From assembly GCA_019359545.1 (NCBI GenBank), contig JAHHHB010000072.1, forward strand, positions 1-36,763: DNA of 36,763 nt, written 5' to 3'. The stretch's first letter is position 1. Each line of letters starts with the position of its first letter. The stretch is from Desmonostoc geniculatum HA4340-LM1. GTDB taxonomy: Bacteria > Cyanobacteriota > Cyanobacteriia > Cyanobacteriales > Nostocaceae. Below the pieces are notes generated by a model, which saw only the letters and a list, made by a program, of their open reading frames with translations, had not been told where the DNA came from and ran no database searches. Shown in pieces: positions 1-9,021 of the stretch. Position numbers and translations under genes: made by a program.

Positions 1-1
1 A

Positions 2-52
2 CTAGATATTAGTTCTGGATCTGAGCAAGAAGAGGAAGAGCCACAAGATTGA
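2..52 (+). CDS. C-terminal tail of an unidentified protein (partial)
   Basis: One plus-strand frame is open from the window edge to a TGA at 50-52 and encodes an acidic tail ending SEQEEEEPQD. A strong hairpin begins seven bases after the stop, which supports a real gene end. Too little is visible to name the protein; the gene starts outside the window. Confidence 0.5.
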   Translation, partial: LDISSGSEQEEEEPQD

Positions 53-58
53 ATTCCC

Positions 59-91
59 ACATTATTCGCGATGGAACCTCGCGAATAATGT
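59..91 (+). terminator. Terminator hairpin behind the truncated first gene
   Basis: A perfect 13-bp inverted repeat (ACATTATTCGCGA, 59-71, and its complement at 79-91) with a 7-nt loop is followed by a T-rich stretch. It lies just after the stop at 52, as expected for an intrinsic terminator of that gene. Confidence 0.75.
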
Positions 92-265
92 TTCTTCGCT
101 TATTTTTGCCAAATTGGGATGCTCCCAGCACTAGAGTATAAAACATCAAAAATTGCGTCGGTGTAACCTGGAATTTCAGGATATACCGACGTTTCTCAGT
201 AATATAATGTCTTCAAATCCCTGGAATTGAGCTAAGTCGGGGTTGGTAATGCAATACATTATCAT

Positions 266-682
266 TCACCCTGTGACTGGCCCATTTCCTGCACGCTCAC
301 CTAACTGCCTAACTAAAGCAATAAGTTCGGAGGTAGGTACATCTTTTTTACAAACATCATCAAAGCTGGACATTTTTTTTGTCTCGTGAAAACTCACATC
401 CTCTACTGAAGAATAAGCAAGGATTTGAGTGTTCGGAGATATAGCTTTGATTTGACTAGATGCACTCCAGCCATCCATGACTGGCATCTGTAAGTCTAGA
501 ACAATCACATCAGGCTGCCAAAGTTTAACCATTTCTATAGCTTCTTGACCATTACTGGCTAAGCCTACTACTTGGATATTTTCCTGACAAGAAAAAGCCA
601 ATTGTAAGGTTAAACGAGTAAGTTCGTGGTCGTCAACTACAAGAAGGCGCAAGGTAGAAAACTCACAGGATAACATTAACAT
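266..682 (-). CDS. Receiver-only response regulator
   Basis: The protein is a stand-alone receiver (CheY-like) domain with no DNA-binding or enzymatic output domain. Visible landmarks are the acidic pair in VVDDHE, the phospho-acceptor Asp in VIVLDLQMPVMDG, the Ser in LAYSS at the switch position, and the Lys in CKKDVP. It would be phosphorylated by a histidine kinase and act through protein contacts or as a phosphorelay shuttle. It lies 192 bp downstream of polyphosphate kinase on the same strand; no kinase is adjacent. The start is uncertain: ATG codons at 682 and 676 and a TTG at 697 are possible and none has a clear Shine-Dalgarno. The last residues (GNGPVTG) look unstructured. Confidence 0.8.
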   Translation of the reverse strand: MLMLSCEFSTLRLLVVDDHELTRLTLQLAFSCQENIQVVGLASNGQEAIEMVKLWQPDVIVLDLQMPVMDGWSASSQIKAISPNTQILAYSSVEDVSFHETKKMSSFDDVCKKDVPTSELIALVRQLGERAGNGPVTG

Positions 683-874
683 TGAGGGAAAAGACAAAAT
701 TATTTACAATAACCCCTCTAGTTTATGGGAATAAGTGCCAGCGCTTACTCTATCCTATGGTTGAATAACTTGTATAAACCTATGACAAATAACTTAGATA
801 ACTTTTCAAAAAATTAAAATTTTCTGAAAAAAACCTAAGTTGATCGACTTGTCAAGGTATATGGAACTTATTTT

Positions 875-3055
875 TTAATCAATCAGGTTTGAGGCTACAC
901 CAGTTGAGCGTAATGCCATATTTATGAGAGTTTTTTGGGAATTGGCTTCTGGAGAATCGTCATAGGGACGGCGTTGAATGTAAGTGCCATTAGCTTGTAA
1001 TTCCCAAGCTTGACGATTATCTGCGAGCATAATTCCCAGGATTTCTTGCAAATCTTTAGCAATATCTGGGTCTTTGATTGGGGTAATTACTTCTACTCGC
1101 CGATCTAAGTTGCGACGCATCCAGTCGGCACTGCCGATATAAATTTCCTCTTGTGTGTTGTTATGAAAATAAAAAATCCGAGAGTGTTCTAAAAAGCGAC
1201 CGATAATGCTGATTATGTGAATGTTTTCACTAATGTCTTTGAGTCCAGGACGTAAACAGCAAACGCCCCTGATAATTAAATCGATTTGCACTCCGGCGCG
1301 GGAAGCTTCATATAAAGTGGCGATAATTTCGGGATCGACTAGGGAATTCATTTTGGCAACAATGCGCCCAGAAAAGCCATTTTGAACATTTTCGATTTCG
1401 CGGCGAATGAGTACCAAAAAGCGATCGCGCATATTCACAGGTGCAACCAGTAACTCTCGATAAGACTTTTGCAGAGAGTAGCCTGTCAAGAAATTAAATA
1501 AATCTGTGATGTCGGCACCCAATTCTTCACGGCAACTAAATAATCCCAAGTCTGTATACAGTCGTGCAGTTTTCTGGTTATAATTACCAGTCCCAATATG
1601 TACATAGCGACGTATGCGGTCTTTTTCTCGCCGGACTACCATCACGGTTTTACTATGGGTTTTCAGCCCCACTAAACCATAGACAACATGAACTCCAACT
1701 CTTTCTAGTCGTCTTGCCCAGTAAATATTATTTTCTTCATCAAACCGCGCTTTTAATTCCACCAGCACAGATACCTGCTTGCCATTTTCGGCAGCGGCGA
1801 TTAATGCGTTGACGATAGGTGAGTCGCCGGAAGTCCGGTACAGAGTCATCTTGATGGCTAACACATTCGGATCGTAAGCGGCGTAAGTAATAAAACGCAC
1901 CACTGAGGCGGAAAAAGATTGATAGGGATGGTGTACTAACAAATCTTTTTCACGAATTACCGAAAAAAAGTCTTTTCCTTCGTCTGTTTCTAGTGCATCT
2001 GGGTCTAAACTCGGTTCTCTCAACCTTTGCAGACGCGCTGGTACAACAGATTGACGTGGTGGATCTTTGAGTTCTGGTAGTGGCAAGGACATAAAATACA
2101 TTAAATCCCGCAGTCCTACAAGACCATCTACTTCGTAAACATCACTGTCTGTTAATTCTAAATCTTGTAATAAACGCGATCGCACTGGTTCTGGTGTTTG
2201 GGATTGAATTTCTAGCCTGACAGGACTTCCACCCAAACGCCGTTTTCGCAATTCTTGTTCGATCGCTAATAATAAATCATCTGCTTCATCTTCTTCTAAA
2301 ACTAAATCAGCGTCGCGGGTGATGCGGAACGGGTGATATTCTTGAATATTCATCCCTGGAAATAACGATTCCAAGTTATGAGCGATCGCTTGTTCTAAAG
2401 GTACCCCAACCCAGTGAATCGGTTTTTCATTATCTGGGGTTGCCAACTCACGAGGTATCGGTAAAAATCGCGGTAGAACATTAGGGACTTTGACTCTGGC
2501 AAAGAGTTCTTCTTCGGTGTCTGGATTTTTGACCACAACTGCCAAATTCAGACTGAGATTAGAAATAAAAGGAAACGGATGACTCGGATCAACAGCCAAC
2601 GGAGTCAAAACTGGAAAAACTTGTTCTTCAAAATAGCTGTTGAGATGATTCCGCTGTGTCTGATTTAAATCTATATAATTCAGGATATGGATGCCGTGAT
2701 TTGCTAATAGCGGTCGAAGCACTTGCTCAAAATGTTGATGCTGTTTCTTGACCTGGGGAATCAGAGTAGACCGAATATCGTCTAGCTGTTGTTGTGGTGT
2801 GCGACCATCGGGAGTTAACAGGCTGACTTTCGCTTCTACTTGTTGCTTTAAACCAGCAACCCGCACCATGAAAAACTCATCTAAATTAGAACAGAAGATT
2901 GCTAAAAACTTGAGACGTTCGAGAAGAGGGGTGCGATCGTCACAGGCTTCATGTAAAACCCTGCCATTAAACTCTAACCAGCTTAACTCTCGGTTAAGAT
3001 AATATTGTGGATCGTTAAGATTGATGGGAGTAGTGCTTTTTTTTGACTTAGCCAT
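875..3055 (-). CDS. ppk: Polyphosphate kinase 1
   Basis: Reversibly transfers the gamma phosphate of ATP onto inorganic polyphosphate, the phosphate and energy store of cyanobacterial granules. From the ATG at 3055 it is about 726 residues, normal for PPK1. The N-terminal domain begins with YYLNRELSWLEFNGRVL. The two conserved histidines are in GLKTHSK (about residue 467) and YVHIGTGNYN (about 486), 19 residues apart as in E. coli PPK, where the first is the phosphorylated one. The C-terminal phospholipase-D-like half contains IGSADWMRRNLDRR. I chose ATG 3055 over the upstream in-frame start at 3085 because GAGG lies 5 nt before it. An inverted repeat sits just upstream (3082-3121). Confidence 0.97.
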   Translation of the reverse strand: MAKSKKSTTPINLNDPQYYLNRELSWLEFNGRVLHEACDDRTPLLERLKFLAIFCSNLDEFFMVRVAGLKQQVEAKVSLLTPDGRTPQQQLDDIRSTLIPQVKKQHQHFEQVLRPLLANHGIHILNYIDLNQTQRNHLNSYFEEQVFPVLTPLAVDPSHPFPFISNLSLNLAVVVKNPDTEEELFARVKVPNVLPRFLPIPRELATPDNEKPIHWVGVPLEQAIAHNLESLFPGMNIQEYHPFRITRDADLVLEEDEADDLLLAIEQELRKRRLGGSPVRLEIQSQTPEPVRSRLLQDLELTDSDVYEVDGLVGLRDLMYFMSLPLPELKDPPRQSVVPARLQRLREPSLDPDALETDEGKDFFSVIREKDLLVHHPYQSFSASVVRFITYAAYDPNVLAIKMTLYRTSGDSPIVNALIAAAENGKQVSVLVELKARFDEENNIYWARRLERVGVHVVYGLVGLKTHSKTVMVVRREKDRIRRYVHIGTGNYNQKTARLYTDLGLFSCREELGADITDLFNFLTGYSLQKSYRELLVAPVNMRDRFLVLIRREIENVQNGFSGRIVAKMNSLVDPEIIATLYEASRAGVQIDLIIRGVCCLRPGLKDISENIHIISIIGRFLEHSRIFYFHNNTQEEIYIGSADWMRRNLDRRVEVITPIKDPDIAKDLQEILGIMLADNRQAWELQANGTYIQRRPYDDSPEANSQKTLINMALRSTGVASNLID

Positions 3056-3081
3056 AATGACCTCAGGGCAGGCAGATGTAG

Positions 3082-3121
3082 CCATTTAACTTGGGGACAA
3101 TAAACATAGTAAGTTAAATGG
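3082..3121 (-). promoter_or_regulatory. Inverted repeat upstream of ppk, possible operator
   Basis: Perfect 11-bp arms CCATTTAACTT (3082-3092) and AAGTTAAATGG (3111-3121) are separated by 18 nt, 27-66 nt before the ppk start. Each arm contains TTTAACTT, which fits the PyTTAAPyPy(T/A) unit described for cyanobacterial Pho boxes, but here the two units are inverted and far apart rather than direct repeats. It could be a regulator site or a stem in the 5' UTR. Confidence 0.4.
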
Positions 3122-3204
3122 TGCTTGAGCGTGACGCTAAAGCAACAGTTAGTTATAGGTGCGTTTTATAGCTGCTTTCAATTATTTTAAATATTATGTT
3201 TTTC

Positions 3205-3442
3205 GTAGGGGCGCACAGCTGTGCATTGGTGTCAACTTAAGCTCAAATGCTTATCTCACAGACGTTTTACCCCCCTTAATCCCCCCTTACAAAGGGGGGA
3301 AAAATGCAGTTCCCTCCCCTTTATAAGGGGAGGGTTAGGGTGGGGTAACGCGTTGAGTGATGGTGAGTGAGTGAACTCAATATCACGTCTTCGTAAGGGT
3401 TTCACGTTAAGTTGACACCAATGACACCTGTGCGCCCCTACA
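3205..3442. mobile_element. MITE-like element nested in a palindromic repeat
   Basis: A 198-bp element (3225-3422) has perfect 16-bp terminal inverted repeats, ATTGGTGTCAACTTAA and its complement. It splits an older palindrome whose 14-bp arms GTAGGGGCGCACAG lie at 3205-3218 and 3429-3442. Inside are further palindromes made of CCCCCTT/AAGGGGGG and CCCTCCCC/GGGGAGGG stretches. No transposase is encoded; an 85-codon open frame across it is only a by-product of the repeats. Confidence 0.75.
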
Positions 3443-3883
3443 ACGTTATGTATAAGAATGCAAATCATTGCCCACAGCATATTACCCATAAAGATGCACT
3501 GAAGATTTAGCAAAGATATGACATGGGCATTTCTGAAAATTTTTGATTAATTATTAAATATAGTTTACATAGATTTTTGGTATTGGAAGCAGTCTAAAGC
3601 CGCACTTGCGATGCTTTTTATATTAGTGTTTTCCAATACAAATTTTTGTAAGCATTACCACAACTACTATACAGATATTGACTAAGCACAAACTCTGCTG
3701 CATCTCTATTTTTCAAATATTAATGGTGTTGCTCAGAATTCACCTAGCAATTTTATCTATTAAATTTTTTAATTTATCACCGCTAAAATTTTGATAAAAT
3801 TCAGTGTTATCACTGAGAATTTTCTTGGAAGCAATGGTTATATTGAAAACGCAAAGATAAACAACACGAGGAGTTTGTTAATC
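3443..3883. other. AT-rich intergenic region before the first small secreted protein
   Basis: No gene is supported here. The stretch is AT-rich and should hold the promoter of the gene at 3884, but I cannot fix its -10 and -35 boxes. An AGGAG ribosome binding site lies about ten bases before that ATG. Confidence 0.4.
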
Positions 3884-4300
3884 ATGAAAATTTCTGCAAT
3901 TCTCAAAGGCAGCGTTTGTGTATTAGGTTTGGTTGGCGTTGGTAATTTCTTTGCGGCACCTGCAAATGCAGGAGATGCTGCTGCTCGTGGTGCAGTTACA
4001 ATTGTTAGACCATCAGGTTCTTCTATCAGCATCAGTGCTGAGTTAACTGCACCTACTTCTGCGTATTTTACTGGACCAGCATTAGTTGTTACACCTGCAT
4101 ATAGTGGTACTGCGGGTGGAAACGATGAACTAGTAGATAGTCTCGAAATCGATCCAGGTGCAGTTGTAAACCTAGTATCACCACCTAGTTCTACAATCGA
4201 AGCAGCTATTGCAGCACAGATTGATGCCCAAGCTTTTGCAGACGTTCAAGACCTAGCAGCTCTTGTCAGAGCAGCTAGTGTTAATGGCGGTCTGGAATAG
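3884..4300 (+). CDS. Small secreted protein, first paralogue
   Basis: A 138-residue protein of unknown function. It opens with a signal peptide: a Lys-containing start, a hydrophobic stretch ending VGNFFAAPANA, with likely cleavage after ANA. The mature part begins DAAARGAVTIVRPSGS and is low in charge and rich in Ala, Ser, Val and Pro. The gene at 4949 encodes a paralogue sharing the lipophilic SVGNF/GVGNF segment, the ARGA(V/I)(T/S)IV(R/S)PSG block and a terminal (G)LE. The ATG at 3884 was chosen over an earlier in-frame start because GAGGAG lies before it and the sequence from GAGGA to AATCATG is nearly identical in front of both paralogues. A short beta-sandwich or fibre subunit is possible, but that is a guess. 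Confidence 0.8.
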   Translation: MKISAILKGSVCVLGLVGVGNFFAAPANAGDAAARGAVTIVRPSGSSISISAELTAPTSAYFTGPALVVTPAYSGTAGGNDELVDSLEIDPGAVVNLVSPPSSTIEAAIAAQIDAQAFADVQDLAALVRAASVNGGLE

Positions 4301-4356
4301 ACTGATTGTTAGCTGACAGAAAATCAGGATAGTGTAAAAAGCGATCTAGTTTTAGC

Positions 4357-4533
4357 CTAGATGTTTTCACACCTTGCATTGATTTTCAATATCTTTTTGG
4401 GTATTGTTTGAGAAAATTTTGCCATCAGTTGAGACGAAACAGCTACGACTATCTCCATGCTGGGCATTTGGATCAAAATATTCGGTAATACGCGAATCAA
4501 TTCTTCGACTGACTCTCCTTTACCTATATCCAT
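4357..4533 (-). CDS. Possible small ORF, 58 residues, unknown
   Basis: An ATG at 4533 opens a 58-codon frame whose product has an amphipathic, protein-like pattern (ESVEELIRVLPNIL, then MEIVVAVSSQLMAKF). I see no Shine-Dalgarno and recognise no family. It could be a small gene or a remnant of a larger one between the two secreted paralogues. Confidence 0.3.
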   Translation of the reverse strand: MDIGKGESVEELIRVLPNILIQMPSMEIVVAVSSQLMAKFSQTIPKKILKINARCENI

Positions 4534-4595
4534 AGTTTTGATAGGGGATAAAGTAGAGAGCGACTGAGACGTAAAAGATTGAATAAAAAAGTACA

Positions 4596-4619
4596 GCCCC
4601 TTGAATGTAATTGAGGGGC
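4596..4619. terminator. Hairpin with GCCCCT/AGGGGC arms
   Basis: GCCCCT (4596-4601) and AGGGGC (4614-4619) form a short stem about 300 bp after the first secreted-protein gene. It could help end transcription, but it resembles the GGGGC palindromes dispersed over the window. Confidence 0.35.
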
Positions 4620-4654
4620 AGTATTTCCAAACTTATCCACTATATTACCATATA

Positions 4655-4684
4655 AACCCGGTTTCTTGAAGAAATCGGGCTTTT
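4655..4684. terminator. Terminator-like dispersed hairpin
   Basis: AAACCCGGTTTCT, a TGA loop and AGAAATCGGGCTTTT make a stable, almost perfect stem followed by T residues on the plus strand. This sequence type recurs as an intergenic repeat in cyanobacteria, so it may be a repeat that also terminates. Confidence 0.5.
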
Positions 4685-4734
4685 GATGTTGTTTAAATAG
4701 ATACTTTACGAAATCTTTTTAATTAGCCAATAGA

Positions 4735-4850
4735 TAAAAGGCGCAAGGCAAAAGGCAGAAGCTAGAAGGCAATAGGCACAAGACAATAACACAATAATTA
4801 CTCTTGTTCTTTGGCCTTTGTACTTTGCCTTTATTTACTAAGTGTCAATA
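4735..4850. repeat. AAGGCA-type short tandem repeats
   Basis: Imperfect units around AAGGCAAAAGGCA and AGAAGGCAATAGGCA, then the complementary TTTGGCCTTTG...TTTGCCTTT, make a degenerate STRR block between the secreted-protein genes. The two halves could pair as a long imperfect stem. Confidence 0.6.
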
Positions 4851-4948
4851 CTTATACCAAATTTTAGTAGTCTAGCAACCAAATTTTCTGAGAAGTTACC
4901 GCTATATTGCTCATGCCAATCTAAAAAAGCATGAGGAATAAATTAATC

Positions 4949-5392
4949 ATGTATAGCGTGTTTCGTCAATTGCCTGTAACTATCAAAAAAACCATTTGCT
5001 TGCTGGGTTTTATCAGCGTAGGTAATTTTATTGCAATGCCTGTACATGCACAACAAGCTGTGGCGCGTGGCGCTATTTCCATAGTTTCGCCTTCCGGCGC
5101 TTATCAAAGTGTTAGTGGTGAACTGTCCTTACCTGTTAGTAATAATTTTTTAAATCCCGGCACAAACACGACTCTAACAATAACCCCTACTTTGGCAAAT
5201 ATTGGAGCAACTAATCAAAGAATAACTTCTTTATCTCTGACAGTAGGCACAGCCAATGAAATAATCACAAATAATAACAATTCGTTTTTGAATCCAACTT
5301 TACAAACAGTCAATAATCAAACATCAATTCCCGATACAGCATCTCTGATTCAGACAATCAACAGTACCAATGGCTTAGGGGCTTTAGAATAG
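4949..5392 (+). CDS. Small secreted protein, second paralogue
   Basis: A 147-residue paralogue of the protein at 3884. A signal peptide (IKKTICLLGFISVGNFIAM, then PVHAQQ, cleavage likely after VHA) is followed by AVARGAISIVSPSGAYQSVS. The mature chain is rich in Asn, Thr, Ser and Leu, has almost no charged residues and ends GLGALE, like the NGGLE end of its sister. An ATG at 4931 is in frame, but its ATGAGG is better read as the ribosome binding site of the ATG at 4949: GAGGA-N10-AATCATG is aligned in front of both genes. Function is unknown. The large outer-membrane protein at 5759-8698 faces it tail to tail, so a shared surface role is conceivable but unproved. Confidence 0.8.
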   Translation: MYSVFRQLPVTIKKTICLLGFISVGNFIAMPVHAQQAVARGAISIVSPSGAYQSVSGELSLPVSNNFLNPGTNTTLTITPTLANIGATNQRITSLSLTVGTANEIITNNNNSFLNPTLQTVNNQTSIPDTASLIQTINSTNGLGALE

Positions 5393-5439
5393 TTGAAAAA
5401 ACTATAAAAATGATTTGATTTATGAAAAAATCTAAGTAC

Positions 5440-5620
5440 CTGTAGGGGAGCCAGTGCGTTGCGGAGGTTCCCGACGCTCGATGACTCGCTCTAAGCGAAG
5501 CCATGCCGAAGGCTTTACACTGAGCTATCCGTTGTAGCAACTGGCGTTGTGTTATGGCGTAGCCTAACGCACCTAAATCGTTAACTGGTGCGTTACGCCG
5601 AAGGCTAACGCACCCTACGC
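5440..5620. repeat. Dispersed palindromic repeats, intergenic
   Basis: The stretch between the converging genes holds typical cyanobacterial dispersed repeats: a GTAGGGGAGCCAGTGCGTTG block and an inverted repeat with arms GGTGCGTTA (5587-5595) and TAACGCACC (5606-5614). A 92-codon frame over it is not credible as a gene. Confidence 0.65.
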
Positions 5621-5758
5621 GTATTTCAAAAATCAAATATGAGTCCTAGAGTTATAGTGATTGTTTGTACGCAATAAAATAGTAGTCTTAATATATTCTT
5701 TAATTAAATAATTCAGAGTAAATATTTCTCATTTTCACTTGCCTATTGACTCTTGTGT

Positions 5759-8698
5759 TTAAAATCGATAACCACCTTGAATTTGCAGTTCTAATCCATT
5801 TTTTCCCGTACCAATTTTAGATTCTATAAAAACGTTATTATCGGTGAAGTTATATCTAAAAATAGCTCCGTAGTTTAATCCAGATAATCGGGTATTTAAA
5901 CCTACATTCCTGGTAGAATAATTTTTAATATAAGCTCCAAGAGATAAATTTTTACCGAGTCTTTGCAAACCTTGTAACTCATAAAAAAGACTTTTACCGA
6001 ACTCTAGATTGGTATTAATATTCAAACCTGTACTAGTACTCAGATCACCACTAAACAGTGCTAAAAAATCACCATTGCTATTATCTTGAATAAAAGCTAT
6101 TGCAGGCGCTAAAGAAAAACTGAGATTTTTTTCTTGGCGATTAAAATAATAGCTTAATACAGCAGTAAAAGGATTATTGCTATTTGATGCACTATTCCAG
6201 TCAATTTTCAATGATGGTATGTGAGTATTGATAGCTACAGGTTTTTTATTTGAGTTTAACTGGACATGAGTTTTAATATAGTTAACCAGAATACTGGCAT
6301 ATATGCCCACAGATGGTTCTTCTAACCCTAAATTATTATTAGAAACTCCAGGCGCTGAGTTGGCATCTATATTAAACCAAGTTCCCAAATTAGCGCTATA
6401 GTTTAAATCCCCAGCAGAACCCGCAGCTAATAATTCGACTGAAGGTAAAGATAGATAACCATCAAAGCTTTTAAAACTCACACCTATGCGATCAACTCTG
6501 GTGAGTTCAAAATAATCGAATGCTAAATCAAATGTCCGGACTGGAATTGGTACTATAGTGTTATCTTCCGAATTAAATCGTTGTACAAATTGTTGCCCTT
6601 GGGAGTTAGTCAAAATAACTTCAGCGCCGCTAGATTCATTAATAGGATTAATATCAGTATTAGTCAAAGGTATTTGATTTCCTATGAAAGTCAGAGGGCC
6701 AAATCTTTCATTAGAAAGTCTGAGGGTTGAAAAAAATGTATCACCTGGATCTAAAAGTTCAATATCTCTTTGTAAAAATTGCACTGCGCGTTTGTGATTT
6801 CCTGTTCTCAGTTCCAAAATACTAGAATTACTGGGAGTGATTTTACTCTGAAGTGTGATATTTCCAGATAGTTGTTCTAGATCGCTGACTGCATTAGAAT
6901 AGGCTAAAGTTCGATTCAGTCTGTTGTTAATTTGTCTTCTTTGATTTGGTGTAGACTTTGTATTTAATTCAACAAAACTTTCACCGTTTTTAAAGCTTTG
7001 TCGTGCTTCTGCTAAACTTTCATTAATATTATCTATTTTAATGAATTCAAATATTCCACCTAATGCCAGTCCTAAAGTAGAGTTAACTGTTTGTATACTA
7101 TCAATACTGAAGTCACTTAAATTAGCTGTAATAGACAATCCTGGGCTAGAAAAAATATTAGAATAACTGGCACTAATTTTTTCTTGGTCGTATTGAACAA
7201 TGGTACGGTTATGAGGATAGTTAACATATAATCTGTGCCAATTAGAAGTTTTTTGTGTCTGGGATAAAGTTTCAAATATGGGGTCTCTTTTGCCGAAAGA
7301 TACCCAAGATAAAGAATTTAAATAAGACAAGTCTCTCTCAAGTGGCGTTAAGTAAGGATTAACTGTTATATTCAATAAATCAAAATTATCAAATTCGCCT
7401 CTCTGGGCAATTTTAATACCTGGTAATGAAGAGACAGGAGCAGTAAAACCAAAACCTTCACCTGTCAAGATATCGCCCCACAAAATACCAGTTGCTTCTA
7501 GAACACGATCGGGAATAATTTCGCCTAGTTCAAGTTTAACGCTTCCCCCATTTAGTAAAGGTTTTAAATTTGTGGTAGGAAAAGCTTGTAGAATTTTAGG
7601 TGTATTAGTAGCATCTAATAAATCAAATAAAGCTGCGCCACCATCATTACTAAAAGTGGAACCGCTACCAATAATTGGTGTAGTACTTTCCAGAACTGTG
7701 ACATTAGGATCGTTCAGATTAATTCCGCTATTAATTATCACTCTACCAGCAGGTATACCTTCAGGATTAATTAGTTGTCCTGCTATAGAAAGTATAGAAA
7801 AATCTTGAATTTCAGCTCCGCCGGTTAAGTCATCAAAATTCACAGGTAAAGTACTAATATTTTGCAATCCCCAAAATCCTTGGGTTGATGTCATATTTTG
7901 GGTAGTGTAAGTTTCAGAAGCTCTACCTTGGGCAAGAATACCTAGTTGTGTACCTTTAGTCTCAATCACTAATCTATTTTTATCGAGAACCCAGTAAAAC
8001 TGATCGGATTCAGGAAATTTTCCATAGGTGAATTTATCAATAAAGTCATTGTCTCCAGAAAATCTGATATTTAAATCTGTATCTATATAATTTTCGTCTT
8101 CATTTGGTTTAAATAATTGAGGTTTAAAAGTTAGGTTATCTGTTGGATTAACAATCCAATAATACCTATTAGCACTTGCAGTCAGAGCATCAAGAATGAT
8201 TTTCTTTTGGATTACTTGTTGTTCCTTTTTTGTTCGACGTAGTTTTTGTATTAGTAATTGTTGCTGGAGTGTATATGGTTTTACCTCATTTGAATTTGAT
8301 GGTTTAATTGTATCTGGTTCAGGTTTTTCTTCATCTTCTTCAGGTGGCTTGGGAGGTTTGTCTTTATATTCTTCAATTGGTATAATGTCAGCTATGGTGA
8401 ATCTGCGTAACTGTTTTGGCTTCTCTAAGTTAGCGTTAGCATTTTTTAAAGCCTGTTTTATAAGTTCTTGATTTTGGGATTTATTTATTTTATCCGACTT
8501 ATTACTAGCGATGAAATCAACATTATTTTGGCTGTTCAAGTCTAAGGCGATCGCAGATACTTCAATTAATACAATTTTGCATAAAATTGTTGAAGATAAC
8601 AAACATAGCCCAATGATTTTTGCGTTGTTTTTGAATCTCCTTAGGGAGATATTGATAACTGTCGGACTTGATATTTTTAAGATTTTCACAATAAACAA
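5759..8698 (-). CDS. Large predicted outer-membrane beta-barrel protein, unknown function
   Basis: About 979 residues. The N-terminus has a basic stretch (SLRRFKNNAK) and a hydrophobic segment (IIGLCLLSSTILCKIVLI) ending near SAIA, consistent with a signal peptide. A Pro/Glu/Lys-rich linker follows (near residues 115-135). The rest alternates polar and hydrophobic residues as in beta strands, and the chain ends ELQIQGGYRF, a terminal Phe typical of barrels inserted by BamA. Features such as NSQGQQFVQRF and a long C-terminal barrel leave open a usher-like or secretin-like transport role, but I cannot assign a family. No ATG is available: TTG 8698 or GTG 8689 are the candidate starts, with an AAGGAG inside the frame near 8640. 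Base composition is AT-rich compared with neighbouring housekeeping genes. Confidence 0.8.
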   Translation of the reverse strand: MFIVKILKISSPTVINISLRRFKNNAKIIGLCLLSSTILCKIVLIEVSAIALDLNSQNNVDFIASNKSDKINKSQNQELIKQALKNANANLEKPKQLRRFTIADIIPIEEYKDKPPKPPEEDEEKPEPDTIKPSNSNEVKPYTLQQQLLIQKLRRTKKEQQVIQKKIILDALTASANRYYWIVNPTDNLTFKPQLFKPNEDENYIDTDLNIRFSGDNDFIDKFTYGKFPESDQFYWVLDKNRLVIETKGTQLGILAQGRASETYTTQNMTSTQGFWGLQNISTLPVNFDDLTGGAEIQDFSILSIAGQLINPEGIPAGRVIINSGINLNDPNVTVLESTTPIIGSGSTFSNDGGAALFDLLDATNTPKILQAFPTTNLKPLLNGGSVKLELGEIIPDRVLEATGILWGDILTGEGFGFTAPVSSLPGIKIAQRGEFDNFDLLNITVNPYLTPLERDLSYLNSLSWVSFGKRDPIFETLSQTQKTSNWHRLYVNYPHNRTIVQYDQEKISASYSNIFSSPGLSITANLSDFSIDSIQTVNSTLGLALGGIFEFIKIDNINESLAEARQSFKNGESFVELNTKSTPNQRRQINNRLNRTLAYSNAVSDLEQLSGNITLQSKITPSNSSILELRTGNHKRAVQFLQRDIELLDPGDTFFSTLRLSNERFGPLTFIGNQIPLTNTDINPINESSGAEVILTNSQGQQFVQRFNSEDNTIVPIPVRTFDLAFDYFELTRVDRIGVSFKSFDGYLSLPSVELLAAGSAGDLNYSANLGTWFNIDANSAPGVSNNNLGLEEPSVGIYASILVNYIKTHVQLNSNKKPVAINTHIPSLKIDWNSASNSNNPFTAVLSYYFNRQEKNLSFSLAPAIAFIQDNSNGDFLALFSGDLSTSTGLNINTNLEFGKSLFYELQGLQRLGKNLSLGAYIKNYSTRNVGLNTRLSGLNYGAIFRYNFTDNNVFIESKIGTGKNGLELQIQGGYRF

Positions 8699-9021
8699 TG
8701 TGGGTAGTTTAAACTGTTTTAGCTGGGCGAATGTCTGATATTAATCATTGTTTAATACTTGAAATTCGGTTTTATTCTTGATTTATTTGATTCGATGGAT
8801 TCAACAGTGTTTAGTAAATATAGATAGTCGAAAAAAATTTGATTTCTTATCCTGCCCGCAAAGAATAAAATAGGATTAAGCAGATTTACTGCAACAAGAG
8901 TCTAATTCTTGAGCAAAAATTCAACCTCAGCGAAATCACCACAACTCAAAAATTGAGCTATTATTTAGCCGTATAAATACGTAATGTGAGGATATTCAAT
9001 CAAAAAAATGGAGTAAAAAAT
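8699..9021. other. Divergent promoter region
   Basis: An AT-rich stretch between the outer-membrane protein (minus) and the histidine kinase (plus). It must contain promoters for both, but I cannot place them. GGAG at about 9010 is the ribosome binding site of the kinase. Confidence 0.4.

Noticed and set aside
3256..3513. 85-codon frame on the minus strand
   Set aside because: It runs through the inverted repeats of the nested element; the predicted residues only translate CCCCTT/AAGGGG repeats.
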